From: Albidovulum sp.
Lineage (GTDB): Bacteria > Pseudomonadota > Alphaproteobacteria > Rhodobacterales > Rhodobacteraceae
Reading direction: 5' to 3'
Length of the DNA stretch: 64,000 bases
Assembly (NCBI RefSeq): GCF_008933605.1
Contig: NZ_WBUS01000002.1
Location: forward strand, 1-64,000
This document shows positions 28,454 through 38,314 of the stretch, piece after piece (positions within the stretch are counted from its first letter, which is position 1; each line of letters starts with the position of its first letter). The translations under genes and the position numbers were made by a program. The notes beneath the pieces were generated by a model. It saw nothing but the letters and a program-made list of their open reading frames with translations, searched no databases and was not told the DNA's origin.

Positions 28454-30496
28454 CTATCGCTGCGATGCACCCGTCCCGCCAACGACCACGTGTTCGCGCC
28501 AGATCATGAGATCCTGCGGCCGGGCGAGATGGGCGCGCCCGGCGCGGTGGCCATCGTGGACGGCATGGGCGATCAACCCCGGCGCACGCGCGTCGCCCAC
28601 CCGTTCCAGAGTTGCAAGTCCTGCATCCCTGAGTGCCAGCCACAGCCCGTCGCGCGGCTCGCGCGAGGTGACGGGGACGAAGCCCGCGCAATCGATCTGC
28701 GACCGCTGCCCGGTGAACGCGCAGGCCAGTTCGGCCACGCCCGGCGTCAGGCCCGTGACGATGCTCGACGTTACGATCCGCACCCCGCGCTCGAGCAGCA
28801 GAGCCTGGAGCCGCGGCTGTTCTGTGGTGAAGACCGACCATTCGGCCGCGACCCCGCCCGGCGTGACATAGGTCACTTCCAGCCCCTCGCCCGCCAGCAG
28901 CACGGCGATGGCGGCCGCGATATGGTACTGCTCGTCGTCGAAGATCACCGCCGGCCCATCCGGCCGCGCGCCGCGCAGGATCTGGTCGGGCGTGAGGGTG
29001 CGCGGGCCGGCGAAGCTTGCGACCCCGGCCGGATGGCTGCGGCCGCGCCCGTCGGCGCGCCAGAGGCTGCCGGTCGCCACCAGCACGTGCCGCACGCCCG
29101 TCTCCAGCACCGCGGTGCGGTCCATCTCGGAGGCCCGGTAAAGCTCAACCTGTGCCAGCTTGCCGATCTGGTGGACGCGCCAGTCGCGGACCCGCGCCCA
29201 TTCGGAAAGCCCCGGCAACGAGGATTCGAGCGTTACGCGCCCGCCCGGTTCGTCCGCCGCCTCGGCCAGCATCACCGGCACGCCGCGGCGACCGAGCGTC
29301 AGCGCCGCCTCGAGCCCCGCAGGCCCGGCGCCGACAACCAGCACCGGATCGGCACGACCCACCGCCGCGGGCGCCTTCTCCGGGTGCCAGCCGCGCCGCC
29401 ATTCCTCGCCCATCGTCGGGTTCTGGGTGCAGCGGATCGGTGCGCCGAGCCAGTCATGCGCATAGCAGATATTGCAGCCGATGCATTCGCGGATGTCGTC
29501 GAGCCGGCCCTCGCGGATCTTGGCCGGCAGGAACGGATCGGCGATCGAGGGGCGCGCGGCGCCGACGAAGTCGAGGATGCCGCGGCGGACCTGGCCCAGC
29601 ATCGTCTCCGGGCTGGTGAAACGACCGACGCTGACCACGGGTTTCCCAGTCACCGCCCTGACATGGGCCACGTGGTCCTCCAGCGTCGCCTCCTTCACGA
29701 AGCGCGACGGACCCATCTCGTGCCCGTAGTCCGGAACCGTGACGTCGAAGAGGTCGACGAAGGGGGCGATCTGCGCGAGGAGGGCGGAGCGTTCCTCCTT
29801 GCCCACGCCGGCCTCGTCATAGACCTCGATCCGCGTCGCAAGGGCGGCGCGATCGCCAAGCACCTCGCGGGTCTCCGCCACGAGATCGAGATAGAGACGC
29901 GCCCTGCCCGCCGCGTTGCCGCCGTAGTCGTCCGTCCGCCGGTTGGTCGAGGCGTCGAGGAACTGGGTCACCAGATAGGTGTGCGCGGCATAGACATAGA
30001 TGATGTCGAACCCGGCCGCGAGCGCACGCCGCGCCGCCGCCCGGTGCCAGTCGCGGAGGTTCGTAATGTCCTGCCGGTCCATCCGCTGGCATTGCCAGGG
30101 ATTTCGCTCGGCCATCGTGCTGTCCGGACCGAGCGGAGTCTCGCGGGTGAGCGCGTTCGACGACCGCTGGCCACCGTGCCAAAGCTCCACTCCCGCAAGC
30201 GCGCCATGCGCATGGACCGCCTCGGTCATGGCAGCGTGGTTTCTCACGTCGCCCTCGTCCCAGAGCGAGGCATAGGGTGCGTGCGTGTCGTCCGATGTGG
30301 GATGGATCGAACAGTATTCGCTGTTCACCACGCCCCAGCCACCCTCGGCCTTCAGCCCTCGCATGGCGGCAAGAGTGTGCGGGTGGATGTTGCCCATGCC
30401 AGTACAGTGCGGCACCTGGTAGAAGCGGTTCGGCGCGGTGACGGGGCCGATCCGCACCGGCTCGAACAGGATGTCAAAGCGAGGGTCGCGGGTCAT
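28454..30496 (-). CDS. Trimethylamine/dimethylamine dehydrogenase-like iron-sulfur flavoprotein
   Basis: MTRDPRFDILFEPVRIGPVTAPNRFYQVPHCTGMG (Cys corresponding to 6-S-cysteinyl-FMN Cys of TMADH), YVYAAH, CIGCNICYAHDWLGAPIRCTQNPTMGEEWRRGWHPEK, GAGPAGLEAAL. Confidence 0.88.
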   Translation of the reverse strand: MTRDPRFDILFEPVRIGPVTAPNRFYQVPHCTGMGNIHPHTLAAMRGLKAEGGWGVVNSEYCSIHPTSDDTHAPYASLWDEGDVRNHAAMTEAVHAHGALAGVELWHGGQRSSNALTRETPLGPDSTMAERNPWQCQRMDRQDITNLRDWHRAAARRALAAGFDIIYVYAAHTYLVTQFLDASTNRRTDDYGGNAAGRARLYLDLVAETREVLGDRAALATRIEVYDEAGVGKEERSALLAQIAPFVDLFDVTVPDYGHEMGPSRFVKEATLEDHVAHVRAVTGKPVVSVGRFTSPETMLGQVRRGILDFVGAARPSIADPFLPAKIREGRLDDIRECIGCNICYAHDWLGAPIRCTQNPTMGEEWRRGWHPEKAPAAVGRADPVLVVGAGPAGLEAALTLGRRGVPVMLAEAADEPGGRVTLESSLPGLSEWARVRDWRVHQIGKLAQVELYRASEMDRTAVLETGVRHVLVATGSLWRADGRGRSHPAGVASFAGPRTLTPDQILRGARPDGPAVIFDDEQYHIAAAIAVLLAGEGLEVTYVTPGGVAAEWSVFTTEQPRLQALLLERGVRIVTSSIVTGLTPGVAELACAFTGQRSQIDCAGFVPVTSREPRDGLWLALRDAGLATLERVGDARAPGLIAHAVHDGHRAGRAHLARPQDLMIWREHVVVGGTGASQR

Positions 30497-30508
30497 CCGG
30501 TTTCCATT

Positions 30509-32020
30509 CTAAGGTGTCGCATGCGCTTCGTGGATCATGCGGAGCCGGGCGAGCAGACCGGCCGGCAACGGTTCCGGCCCCGGCGCCGAAAGCCGCTGCC
30601 TCAGGTCGCGGTCGATCCGCTGAAAGAGGGTCTCGTCGGGCTTGTCCGAACTTGAAACCGGTTCGTTTCCGGCGAAGTACCGGCTGGCCCAGAGGTTCTT
30701 CCGGCAATGCCGTGCGGTATGCTCGTGGCCAAGCACGGTGCCCGTCAATCCGACCTCACGCAGAAGGTCGAGCGCCAGCGTGTCGTCGCTGACCTCGGTC
30801 CCCGTCCAGAGGGTTCGCAGCATCCCGGCGTAATCGTCGCAGAGCAGGAGCGCGTGCAGCGAGTACGTGATCCCCTGATCGAGCGATCCGAGGTAGTCGC
30901 AGGTCGCCGGCCGGGTGTGGAAGAACTGGCCCATCAGCGTGGCGATCTCGAAAACCGCATCCTGGCCGAAGCGGCGCGCCCGCGCCTCGCCGCCGATCCC
31001 GGTGAGGGAGGGAAGGCCCAAGTGCCGGCGCGCCTGGCAGATGAGTTGCTCGGCCAGCATCGTCTGCGGCATATTGCCGATGCCGCCCGTCGCCGGCTCC
31101 ATGAAATAGGGGTTGGTGGAGCCGATGCAGAAGCTGCCCTCGCGCGCCGCCTGACCCAGCACCATCCCCGCGAAATCGGTGGCGAGGCACTGCACGACCG
31201 TGCCCGCCGTGGTTATCGGCGTCGAGGCTCCGCCGATGGCGAGTGAGCCGACGCTCAACGGCACGCCGGCGCGCGCTGCGAGGATCACCTGCTCGACATG
31301 AGTCTCGGCGTAGTAGAGCGGCAATGGCGTGACGATGTGCAGGAAATAGGGCATCTCTGCGAGCCTGTCGTGCCCGCCCCTGAGCGCCGCCGCCATCTCG
31401 ATTGCGGCTTCCAGCGAGCGGGTCCATTCGCAGAGGTATTCGAGCGGCTTGGTGGTGTGCTCCATCATGCAGAGGAATTCGCCGATCTCGCCCCGGAGGG
31501 TCGACTCCGGAACGTCCTTGCAGGCCACGCAAACCGCGTCGATGTTGTCGAGCCCATCGGCGATGCGGCTGATCGTGGCGAGGTCCGCGCGCGTGCTGTC
31601 GCGCGGTTCGCCGGTTGCCTCGTCGAACACCTTGATGCAGGTCATGCCGGGCATGAACCAGGTATGATGCGCGTCGATGTCGATGGCGCGGGTTCCGTCA
31701 CGGTTCCAGAGCTGGACGGCCTTCGCCACGGTCGCAAGCGCCCGCCGGACGACGACCGCAGGCATTCGCACCACGCCGTCGGGCAGGACCGTGCATCCGG
31801 CCTGCGCGAGCAACGCGTCCGCCTCGGTGCCCGGCTCGAAGCGCAGGCCGATTTCGGCAAGCAGCGTCAGGGCGGCATCAACGACCCGCTCCGTGTCTGC
31901 AGGCGCGATCGTGTCATACGGGCGGCTCGAAATCGAATGGAGGCCGCGAACATGTGTTGCAGCGGCTTCCGGCGCGTTGCGTTGGCGTTGCATGGCGCGG
32001 CGCATGACTCGTCCCTCCAT
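30509..32020 (-). CDS. MttB-family (trimethylamine methyltransferase superfamily) protein, no in-frame amber codon
   Basis: 503 aa TIM-barrel: WNRDGTRAIDIDAHHTWFMPG..., CLATDFAGMVLGQAAREGSF, NPYFMEPATGGIGNMPQTMLAEQLICQARRHLGLPS. Confidence 0.85.
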   Translation of the reverse strand: MEGRVMRRAMQRQRNAPEAAATHVRGLHSISSRPYDTIAPADTERVVDAALTLLAEIGLRFEPGTEADALLAQAGCTVLPDGVVRMPAVVVRRALATVAKAVQLWNRDGTRAIDIDAHHTWFMPGMTCIKVFDEATGEPRDSTRADLATISRIADGLDNIDAVCVACKDVPESTLRGEIGEFLCMMEHTTKPLEYLCEWTRSLEAAIEMAAALRGGHDRLAEMPYFLHIVTPLPLYYAETHVEQVILAARAGVPLSVGSLAIGGASTPITTAGTVVQCLATDFAGMVLGQAAREGSFCIGSTNPYFMEPATGGIGNMPQTMLAEQLICQARRHLGLPSLTGIGGEARARRFGQDAVFEIATLMGQFFHTRPATCDYLGSLDQGITYSLHALLLCDDYAGMLRTLWTGTEVSDDTLALDLLREVGLTGTVLGHEHTARHCRKNLWASRYFAGNEPVSSSDKPDETLFQRIDRDLRQRLSAPGPEPLPAGLLARLRMIHEAHATP

Positions 32021-32551
32021 CGGGTTGCAGTCATGTTGATTATCAGGTCAGTCAAAATATAACAATCCACATCGTTGCGGGCCGCAGACGCGTCGTCCGT
32101 TCAGTGTGCCACACGGGAATCTGGGCCAGTCGTCTCCGCCGCGGCTGCATGGACAGCCCGCCGACCGCAGTCGAGGCCAGCGCACAGCGCGCGCCGGACC
32201 CTTCCGCTGGCTGGGTCGATAGAGCATCCCCAACCCCACCGGGGAGGATTTCACATGCCGTCTACCGCTCGGGTCCGGCTGAACCTGCTGCCGCTGTCGA
32301 GCCGAGGGGTCGTGGAACCGTTGCCGAACCGCGGCCCATTCGTCGCCTCGCTCACGGTTGAAATGGCGCGCGCGATGATCGAGCCGAATGTCGCCCGGCC
32401 AGCCGCCGAGCGCGCGACAGCAAGAAGGCTGCCACGCCGGTGGCGCTCCACCTCGTCGATATCCAGCACTACCTTGAGCTCGGCAGTCGCGCGATGCGCC
32501 GACAGACCGCGCCCCGATATGCCGCAGGCGGAGCTGGTATCGCGGGACCGA

Positions 32552-33817
32552 TCATCGGTCTCGCGGCGACATCCCGGGCGGTCCGAGGAGCAGGATCTGA
32601 ACGTCGGCCACGTTCGTTCCCGTCGGTCCCGTGACCAGCAGGTCACCCGCCAAGGCCAGTGCCCGGTGGCTGTCGTTGTCGGCCAGGAGGGCATCGACAT
32701 CCGCGCCGGAACCGGCGATCCGCGCCAGCGTGCCCGCATCGACGACCCCGCCCGCGGCATCGGTCGGCCCGTCGCGCCCGTCGGTCCCGCCAGAGAGGAA
32801 GACCCAGTCGCGTCCGAGATCGGGCATCGCCCGCGCGACCCTGAGGGCCAGTTCCTGATTGCGGCCGCCCTGCCCGGTTCCGCGCAGCGTCACGACGGTT
32901 TCGCCGCCGAAGATGAGACAGCGCGCCTGCCCCGCCTCGCGGGCCGCAGCGACGATCGCTTCGGCGGCATCGCCAACGTCCCCGGTGAGGGAATCGGAGC
33001 AGATTGCGGCCCCCGGTCCGGCGGCGCGCACCGCCTCGAGGCTCTTCAGGTTCGACCCGATCAGGACATTGGTCAGAGCGGGCAAGGGCTCGGCCGGGTC
33101 GGGCCGGCTCAGCGCGGCCTGCACGCTGCGGGGCAGGCCGGACCAGAGGTCGTGGCGCCGCAGCATCGCGCGCGCGTCGGCCCGGGTACCAATGGGCGAT
33201 ACCGTCAGCCCCGAGGCGATGACGCGCAGGTCGTCCCCGATCACGTCGGAGAGGATATAGGCCGTGACCGGGGCCGGCGCGGCGACCCTGAGGAGCCCGC
33301 CGCCCTTCAGCCGCGAGAGTGACTGGCGCACCATGTTCATCCCGGCGATGTCGAGCCCGCCCGCCAGAAGGAGGCGGCTCGCCGCCGCCTTGTCGGCCAG
33401 CGACACCCCCGCGACCGGCGCAGGCAGGAGCGCCGAGCCTCCGCCGGAAATCAGTGCCACCACGCGGTCGGCCGCCGATGCCCCCCGCAGCAGCGCCTCG
33501 ACCGCCTCGGCCGCCCGCGCGCCGTTCTCGTCGGGCACCGGATGGCCCGCCGCATGAACCTCGGCCCCGGCGACGGGTCGGGCGTTCTCGTAGTTCGTGA
33601 CGACGATCGCCGCGACTTCGGTGCCGCCGCAGGCCCGAAGCAGGGTTTCGGCCATCGGCACGGCCGCCTTGCCGACGGCGATGACAAGCAGCCGCCCGCC
33701 CGGGTCCGGGCGGGGCAGCGGCGTCTCCTCCAAAGCGCGGGACAGCGCGACACCTGGATCGGCCGCCCAGCAGGCGACCGAAAAGAGTTCGCGTATCCTG
33801 GCGCGCAAGTCCTCCAT
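32552..33817 (-). CDS. gckA: Glycerate 2-kinase (MOFRL family)
   Basis: AVGKAAVPMAETLL, ISGGGSALLPAP, NMVRQSLSRLKGGGL, SDVIGDDLRVIASGLT, GGETVVTLRGTGQGGRNQELAL, SGGTDGRDGPTDAAGG. Confidence 0.92.
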   Translation of the reverse strand: MEDLRARIRELFSVACWAADPGVALSRALEETPLPRPDPGGRLLVIAVGKAAVPMAETLLRACGGTEVAAIVVTNYENARPVAGAEVHAAGHPVPDENGARAAEAVEALLRGASAADRVVALISGGGSALLPAPVAGVSLADKAAASRLLLAGGLDIAGMNMVRQSLSRLKGGGLLRVAAPAPVTAYILSDVIGDDLRVIASGLTVSPIGTRADARAMLRRHDLWSGLPRSVQAALSRPDPAEPLPALTNVLIGSNLKSLEAVRAAGPGAAICSDSLTGDVGDAAEAIVAAAREAGQARCLIFGGETVVTLRGTGQGGRNQELALRVARAMPDLGRDWVFLSGGTDGRDGPTDAAGGVVDAGTLARIAGSGADVDALLADNDSHRALALAGDLLVTGPTGTNVADVQILLLGPPGMSPRDR

Positions 33818-33821
33818 CGGC

Positions 33822-34799
33822 TCAGGCCCCGGCGATCTGGCGGGCCTTCTGGACCAGCACCTCCGCCTGCCGGATCGAGGCATAGTCGATCAGCCGGCCG
33901 TCGAGCGAGACCGCTCCCTTGCCCTCGGCCGCAGCCTTTTCCATCGCCTCCAGGATGCGCTTGGCCCGTGTGACCTCGGCCTCGGACGGGCTCATCACCT
34001 CGTTCGCTAGCGTGATCTGGCTGGGATGGATCGCCCATTTGCCCTCGCAACCCAGCACCGCCGCGCGCTTCGCCGCCGCGCGGTAGCCGTCGGGGTCGGA
34101 GAAATCGCCGAAGGGGCCGTCGACCGGTCGCAAGCCGTTGGCCCGCGCCGCGACGACCATGCGCGCCAGCGCATAGTGCCACATGTCGCCCCAGTGCACG
34201 GCCCGGCTGCCGTCGGCCAGCGGATCGGTCAGCACCGTGTAATCCGGGTTCACGCCACCGATGATCGTCGTCCGCGCCCGAGTCGATGCCGCATAGTCGG
34301 CCACCCCGAAATGCAGGCTTTCGTTGCGTGGCGAGGCCGCGGCGATCTCTGACACGTTCTGCATGCCGAGCGCGGTCTCGATGATGTGCTCGAAGCCGAT
34401 GCGCTTCTTCAGGCCCATGGCGTCCTCGATCTGCGTCACCAGCATGTCGACGGCATAGACATCCGCGGCGGTGCCGACCTTCGGAATCATGATTAGATCA
34501 AGCCGCGCCCCGGCCTCTTCCACCACTTCGACCACGTCGCGGTACATGTAGTGCGTGTCCAGCCCGTTGATTCGGACCGACATGGTTTTCGTGCCCCAGT
34601 CGATCTCGTTCAGGGCCTTGATGATGTTCTTGCGGGCCTGCGGCTTGTCGTCCGGGGCGACGGCATCCTCGAGGTCGAGGAAGATCACGTCGGCGTCCGA
34701 TTTCGCCGCCTTCTCGAACATCTGCGGGGCGCTGCCGGGAACGGCGAGTTCACTCCGGTTCAGGCGCGCGGGCGCCTGCTGGATCACGTGGAAAGACAT
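33822..34799 (-). CDS. mclA: L-malyl-CoA/beta-methylmalyl-CoA lyase
   Basis: RSELAVPGSAPQMFEKAAKSDADVIFLDLEDAVAPDDKPQARKNIIKALNEIDWG...GCEGKWAIHPSQI. Confidence 0.93.
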   Translation of the reverse strand: MSFHVIQQAPARLNRSELAVPGSAPQMFEKAAKSDADVIFLDLEDAVAPDDKPQARKNIIKALNEIDWGTKTMSVRINGLDTHYMYRDVVEVVEEAGARLDLIMIPKVGTAADVYAVDMLVTQIEDAMGLKKRIGFEHIIETALGMQNVSEIAAASPRNESLHFGVADYAASTRARTTIIGGVNPDYTVLTDPLADGSRAVHWGDMWHYALARMVVAARANGLRPVDGPFGDFSDPDGYRAAAKRAAVLGCEGKWAIHPSQITLANEVMSPSEAEVTRAKRILEAMEKAAAEGKGAVSLDGRLIDYASIRQAEVLVQKARQIAGA

Positions 34800-34899
34800 T
34801 CATGGCTCCTGTCAAGTCGAGGAGCTGCACCCGGACACAGGCATCGACCAGACGGGACGGTCCCGTCAAGTGCCAATTCGCCTTCGCCTGCCGCCGGTG

Positions 34900-35547
34900 T
34901 CAGGGTTCTCCGCGCATGGCCCGGCTCGCGTAGAAGAAGGCGATGGCTTGCGCGCGGTTCTTGACCGACAGTTTCTCGAAGAGGTTCGACAGGTGGAACT
35001 TCACCGTGTTGGTGCTGATCCCGAGCTCGCGCGCCAGTTCGCGGTTCGTCAGACCCTTCGACAGCGCCTCCAAGAGCGTGCGCTCGCGCCTCGACAGCTG
35101 CTCGATCGGATCCTGCCTCAGGCTGCGCACGTCCAGGAAGGGAAACGCCATCTGCCCATTCGCCACCGCAAGGCAGGTCTCAAGCAGACGCTCGACCGAT
35201 TCGGACCTTGCGGTGAAGCCCGCAGCACCCGCCGCCATCGCCTTGCGCGCCGTATCGCCGGTGTCGTCGGCATAGACCACCAGCCGCGGGGCGCTTGGCT
35301 GGGCGCGCAGGACGTCGATCAGCCGCGCCCCGCCGAGGGCCGGCAGGTTCCAGTCGATGACGCCGATCAGCACCGGCATCCGCATCGCGGCGCCCAGGAA
35401 GCCCTCGGCCGTCGCCGAGGTGGCGACGAGCGAAAACCGCGGATCCCGTTCGAAAATCTCGGACATGGCGGTCAGCATCAGCGGATTGCCGTCGGCGACC
35501 ATGACCGTGACGGGGCCTTCCTTCGGTCGCGGTGCGGGTGCGGCCAT
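34900..35547 (-). CDS. LuxR/NarL-type response regulator with atypical receiver domain
   Basis: N-terminal REC-like (VMVADGNPLMLTAMSEIF...VIDWNLPALGG), C-terminal LuxR HTH (LSRRERTLLEALSKGLTNRELARELGISTNTVKFHLSNLFEKLSVKNRAQAIA). Confidence 0.88.
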   Translation of the reverse strand: MAAPAPRPKEGPVTVMVADGNPLMLTAMSEIFERDPRFSLVATSATAEGFLGAAMRMPVLIGVIDWNLPALGGARLIDVLRAQPSAPRLVVYADDTGDTARKAMAAGAAGFTARSESVERLLETCLAVANGQMAFPFLDVRSLRQDPIEQLSRRERTLLEALSKGLTNRELARELGISTNTVKFHLSNLFEKLSVKNRAQAIAFFYASRAMRGEP

Positions 35548-35602
35548 TTCTCCTCCTCCCTACCCGAATTGGCGGGTCACACTTCGCTGCATCGCGGCGA
35601 GA

Positions 35603-35618
35603 CCACCCATTAGGGTGG
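35603..35618. promoter_or_regulatory. Inverted repeat CCACCC-ATTA-GGGTGG in the regulator/sgaA divergent region
   Basis: Perfect 6-bp arms; between ORF starts at 35547 (-) and 35848 (+). Confidence 0.4.
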
Positions 35619-35847
35619 GATATTCCCCGCCAGAATAGATTTCCAAAAGCAGGATATAGGAGTGTTGCGACCCGTGTCCAGAACCGCTTTCCTCAGCGCC
35701 AGGACAGCCGGTTCCGGTATGATCCGCGACCGGTTCTCCGCTGCACCCGGGCCGGTCGCGGCACCTGCCCAGGCGGCCGTCCGGCCCGATTCCGGCCCCG
35801 TCCGGTGGGGGCCAGGCGCGAGATTCTTGACCAGCAAGGGTTGCACG

Positions 35848-37095
35848 ATGACCGAGTCCGATATCTTCCCGCAACTGACGATCCCGGAAACCCTCGCCGC
35901 GGGCCCAGGCCCCGGAAACACCGATGCGCGGGTGCTGGCGAGTTTCGCCAGTGCCGGCCTTGCGGACCACATGCAGGCCGACGTTCTGCGCGGAATGATC
36001 GAATGCAAGCTGATGCTCCGCAGGGTCTGGGGCACGCGGAACGTCCATACCTTCGGCGTCGCCGGCACCGGCTGGAGCGGGCTCGACAGTCTCTTCAGCG
36101 CGATCCTGCCGGGCGACACGGTCGTGGCCTTCGTCAACGGCACCTTCAGCGGCATCGACGCGCTTACCGTGCGGATGAAGGCGGCCGGTCGCGCCGACCT
36201 TGCCGCCGCCCCGCTCGACCCGCGGCCCGCCAACGTCACCGTCATTACCGTGCCGCACGGCCAGTCCGTGACCGCCGATGTGATCGAGACGGCGCTGGCC
36301 GACAGGAAGCCGACCTGGGCGGTCATGGCGCATTGGGAGACCGGCTCGGGCCGGATCAACGACCTGCGCGCCTTCTCGGACGCCTGCGAACGGCACGGTG
36401 TCATGGGACTTGTCGATGCGGTCTCCTCGCTTGGCATCGCCGATTTTGATATCGACGACTATCCCGGTGTCGCGGGCTGGGCATCCTGCCCGCAGAAGGG
36501 TGTGCTCTGCCTGCCGCTCACCTATGCGCCCGTCAGCTTCACCGACCGCTACATCGCGCATCTGCGGGCGAACGGCTGCCACAGCTACGTCCACCACCCC
36601 GTCCTGGAGGCCCGTCACTGGGGCATTCTCGACGGCAAGGACGCCGCCGCGGGCACCTATCACCGCACCCATTCCGGCTACGCCGTGGCCGCGTTCCACG
36701 AGGCGCTCAGGATCAACCTGCAGCACGGCAAGGCGCAGAAGGCGCGAGACTATGCCTGGCACGAAGCGGCTCTCACGAAGGCGGTGAAGGCGCTTGGCTG
36801 CAACGTCACCTCCAACATGACGAGCCTTGTCGTGCTGAACCTTCCGCCGGCGCTTGCGGGGCGCGAAAAGGAGCTTGTGCAGATGTGCCGCGCCCGGGGC
36901 TTCGGCATCTGGACGACCCTGTCCGAGCCGGTGCAGATCAGGATCGGCATCCTCAACCAGCTCAGCGAGGCCGCCATCACCGACATCGTCGAACGCTTCG
37001 CCGCGGCGATGAACGCGATGGGCGCGGGCGCCGACACTGCCGCCGCGCGAGAGGCGCTGCGCGGCCACTACCTGACGAGAATGGCCGCCGAGTGA
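35848..37095 (+). CDS. sgaA: Serine-glyoxylate aminotransferase
   Basis: [73 protein letters not shown]; start chosen at MTESDIF. Confidence 0.88.
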   Translation: MTESDIFPQLTIPETLAAGPGPGNTDARVLASFASAGLADHMQADVLRGMIECKLMLRRVWGTRNVHTFGVAGTGWSGLDSLFSAILPGDTVVAFVNGTFSGIDALTVRMKAAGRADLAAAPLDPRPANVTVITVPHGQSVTADVIETALADRKPTWAVMAHWETGSGRINDLRAFSDACERHGVMGLVDAVSSLGIADFDIDDYPGVAGWASCPQKGVLCLPLTYAPVSFTDRYIAHLRANGCHSYVHHPVLEARHWGILDGKDAAAGTYHRTHSGYAVAAFHEALRINLQHGKAQKARDYAWHEAALTKAVKALGCNVTSNMTSLVVLNLPPALAGREKELVQMCRARGFGIWTTLSEPVQIRIGILNQLSEAAITDIVERFAAAMNAMGAGADTAAAREALRGHYLTRMAAE

Positions 37096-37117
37096 GCCGG
37101 GGCCGAGGGAGGCGAGA

Positions 37118-38314
37118 ATGGACATTCACGAATACCAGGCCAAGGAAATCCTGGCGAAGTTCGGCGTTGCGGTACCGCCAGGTGCGCTCGCCTACAGTCC
37201 CGAGCAGGCTGCCTACCGTGCCCGCGAACTTGGAGGAAACCGCTGGATCGTGAAGGCGCAGGTCCATGCCGGCGGCCGCGGCAAGGCCGGGGGCGTCAAG
37301 CTCTGCCGGTCCGAGCACGAGATCCAGGACGCCACGAACGAGATGTTCGGCCGAAAGCTGGTGACGCACCAGACGGGAGCCGAGGGCAAGGGCATCTACC
37401 GGGTCTATGTCGAGGGCGCCGTCGAATTCACCCGCGAGATCTACCTCGGGCTGGTGCTCGACCGTTCATCGCAGCGGGTGATGATCGTCGCCTCCTCGGA
37501 AGGCGGGATGGAGATCGAGGAAATCTCGGCCAAAAGGCCCGACTCCATCGTCCGGTCGACCGTCGAACCGGCCGTGGGTCTGCAGGAATTCCAGGCGCGC
37601 GAGATCGCCTTCTCGCTCGGGATCCCGGCCGCGCTCATCCCGCAGATGGTGCGGACCCTGCAGGGCTGCTACCGCGCCTTCCGCGACCTTGACGCCACCA
37701 TGGTGGAGATCAACCCGCTGGTGATCACCGCCGACAACCGCATCCTTGCGCTCGATGCGAAGATGACCTTCGACGGCAACGCGCTGTTCCGTCACCCCCA
37801 GATCGCCGAACTGCGCGACAAGAGCCAGGAAGACCCGCGCGAAAGCCGGGCGGCGGACAGGGGGCTGGCCTACATCGGCCTGACCGGCAACATCGGCTGC
37901 ATCGTCAACGGCGCGGGCCTTGCCATGGCGACGATGGACACGATCAAGCTGGCCGGGGGGGAGCCCGCCAACTTCCTCGACATCGGCGGCGGCGCCACGC
38001 CGGAACGGGTGGCCAAGGCCTTCCGTCTCGTCATGTCGGACGAGAACGTCGAGGCGATCCTCGTCAACATCTTCGCCGGCATCAATCGCTGCGACTGGGT
38101 GGCGGAAGGTGTGGTGCAGGCGCTGACTGCGAACCCGGTGGACGTGCCGGTGATCGTGCGCCTCTCTGGCACCAACGTCGAGGAAGGCCAGAAGATTCTC
38201 GCCAAGTCCGGCCTGCCGATCATCCGCGCCAACACGCTGATGGAAGCGGCGGAGCGCGCCGTGACCGCGTGGAAGAACGACCGCAAACAGAACACCAGGA
38301 TGAGGGCCATCTGA
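37118..38314 (+). CDS. mtkA: Malate-CoA ligase (malate thiokinase) subunit beta
   Basis: SucC-like: [56 protein letters not shown]; paired with SucD-like in serine-cycle context. Confidence 0.9.
   Translation: MDIHEYQAKEILAKFGVAVPPGALAYSPEQAAYRARELGGNRWIVKAQVHAGGRGKAGGVKLCRSEHEIQDATNEMFGRKLVTHQTGAEGKGIYRVYVEGAVEFTREIYLGLVLDRSSQRVMIVASSEGGMEIEEISAKRPDSIVRSTVEPAVGLQEFQAREIAFSLGIPAALIPQMVRTLQGCYRAFRDLDATMVEINPLVITADNRILALDAKMTFDGNALFRHPQIAELRDKSQEDPRESRAADRGLAYIGLTGNIGCIVNGAGLAMATMDTIKLAGGEPANFLDIGGGATPERVAKAFRLVMSDENVEAILVNIFAGINRCDWVAEGVVQALTANPVDVPVIVRLSGTNVEEGQKILAKSGLPIIRANTLMEAAERAVTAWKNDRKQNTRMRAI

Noticed and set aside
28445-30655. 736-aa plus-strand ORF opposite the TMADH-like gene
   Set aside because: Antisense artefact; sense strand has Fe-S and flavin motifs
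30509-32020. Pyrrolysine-containing MttB
   Set aside because: ORF is continuous with no in-frame amber codon and no pyl genes are visible
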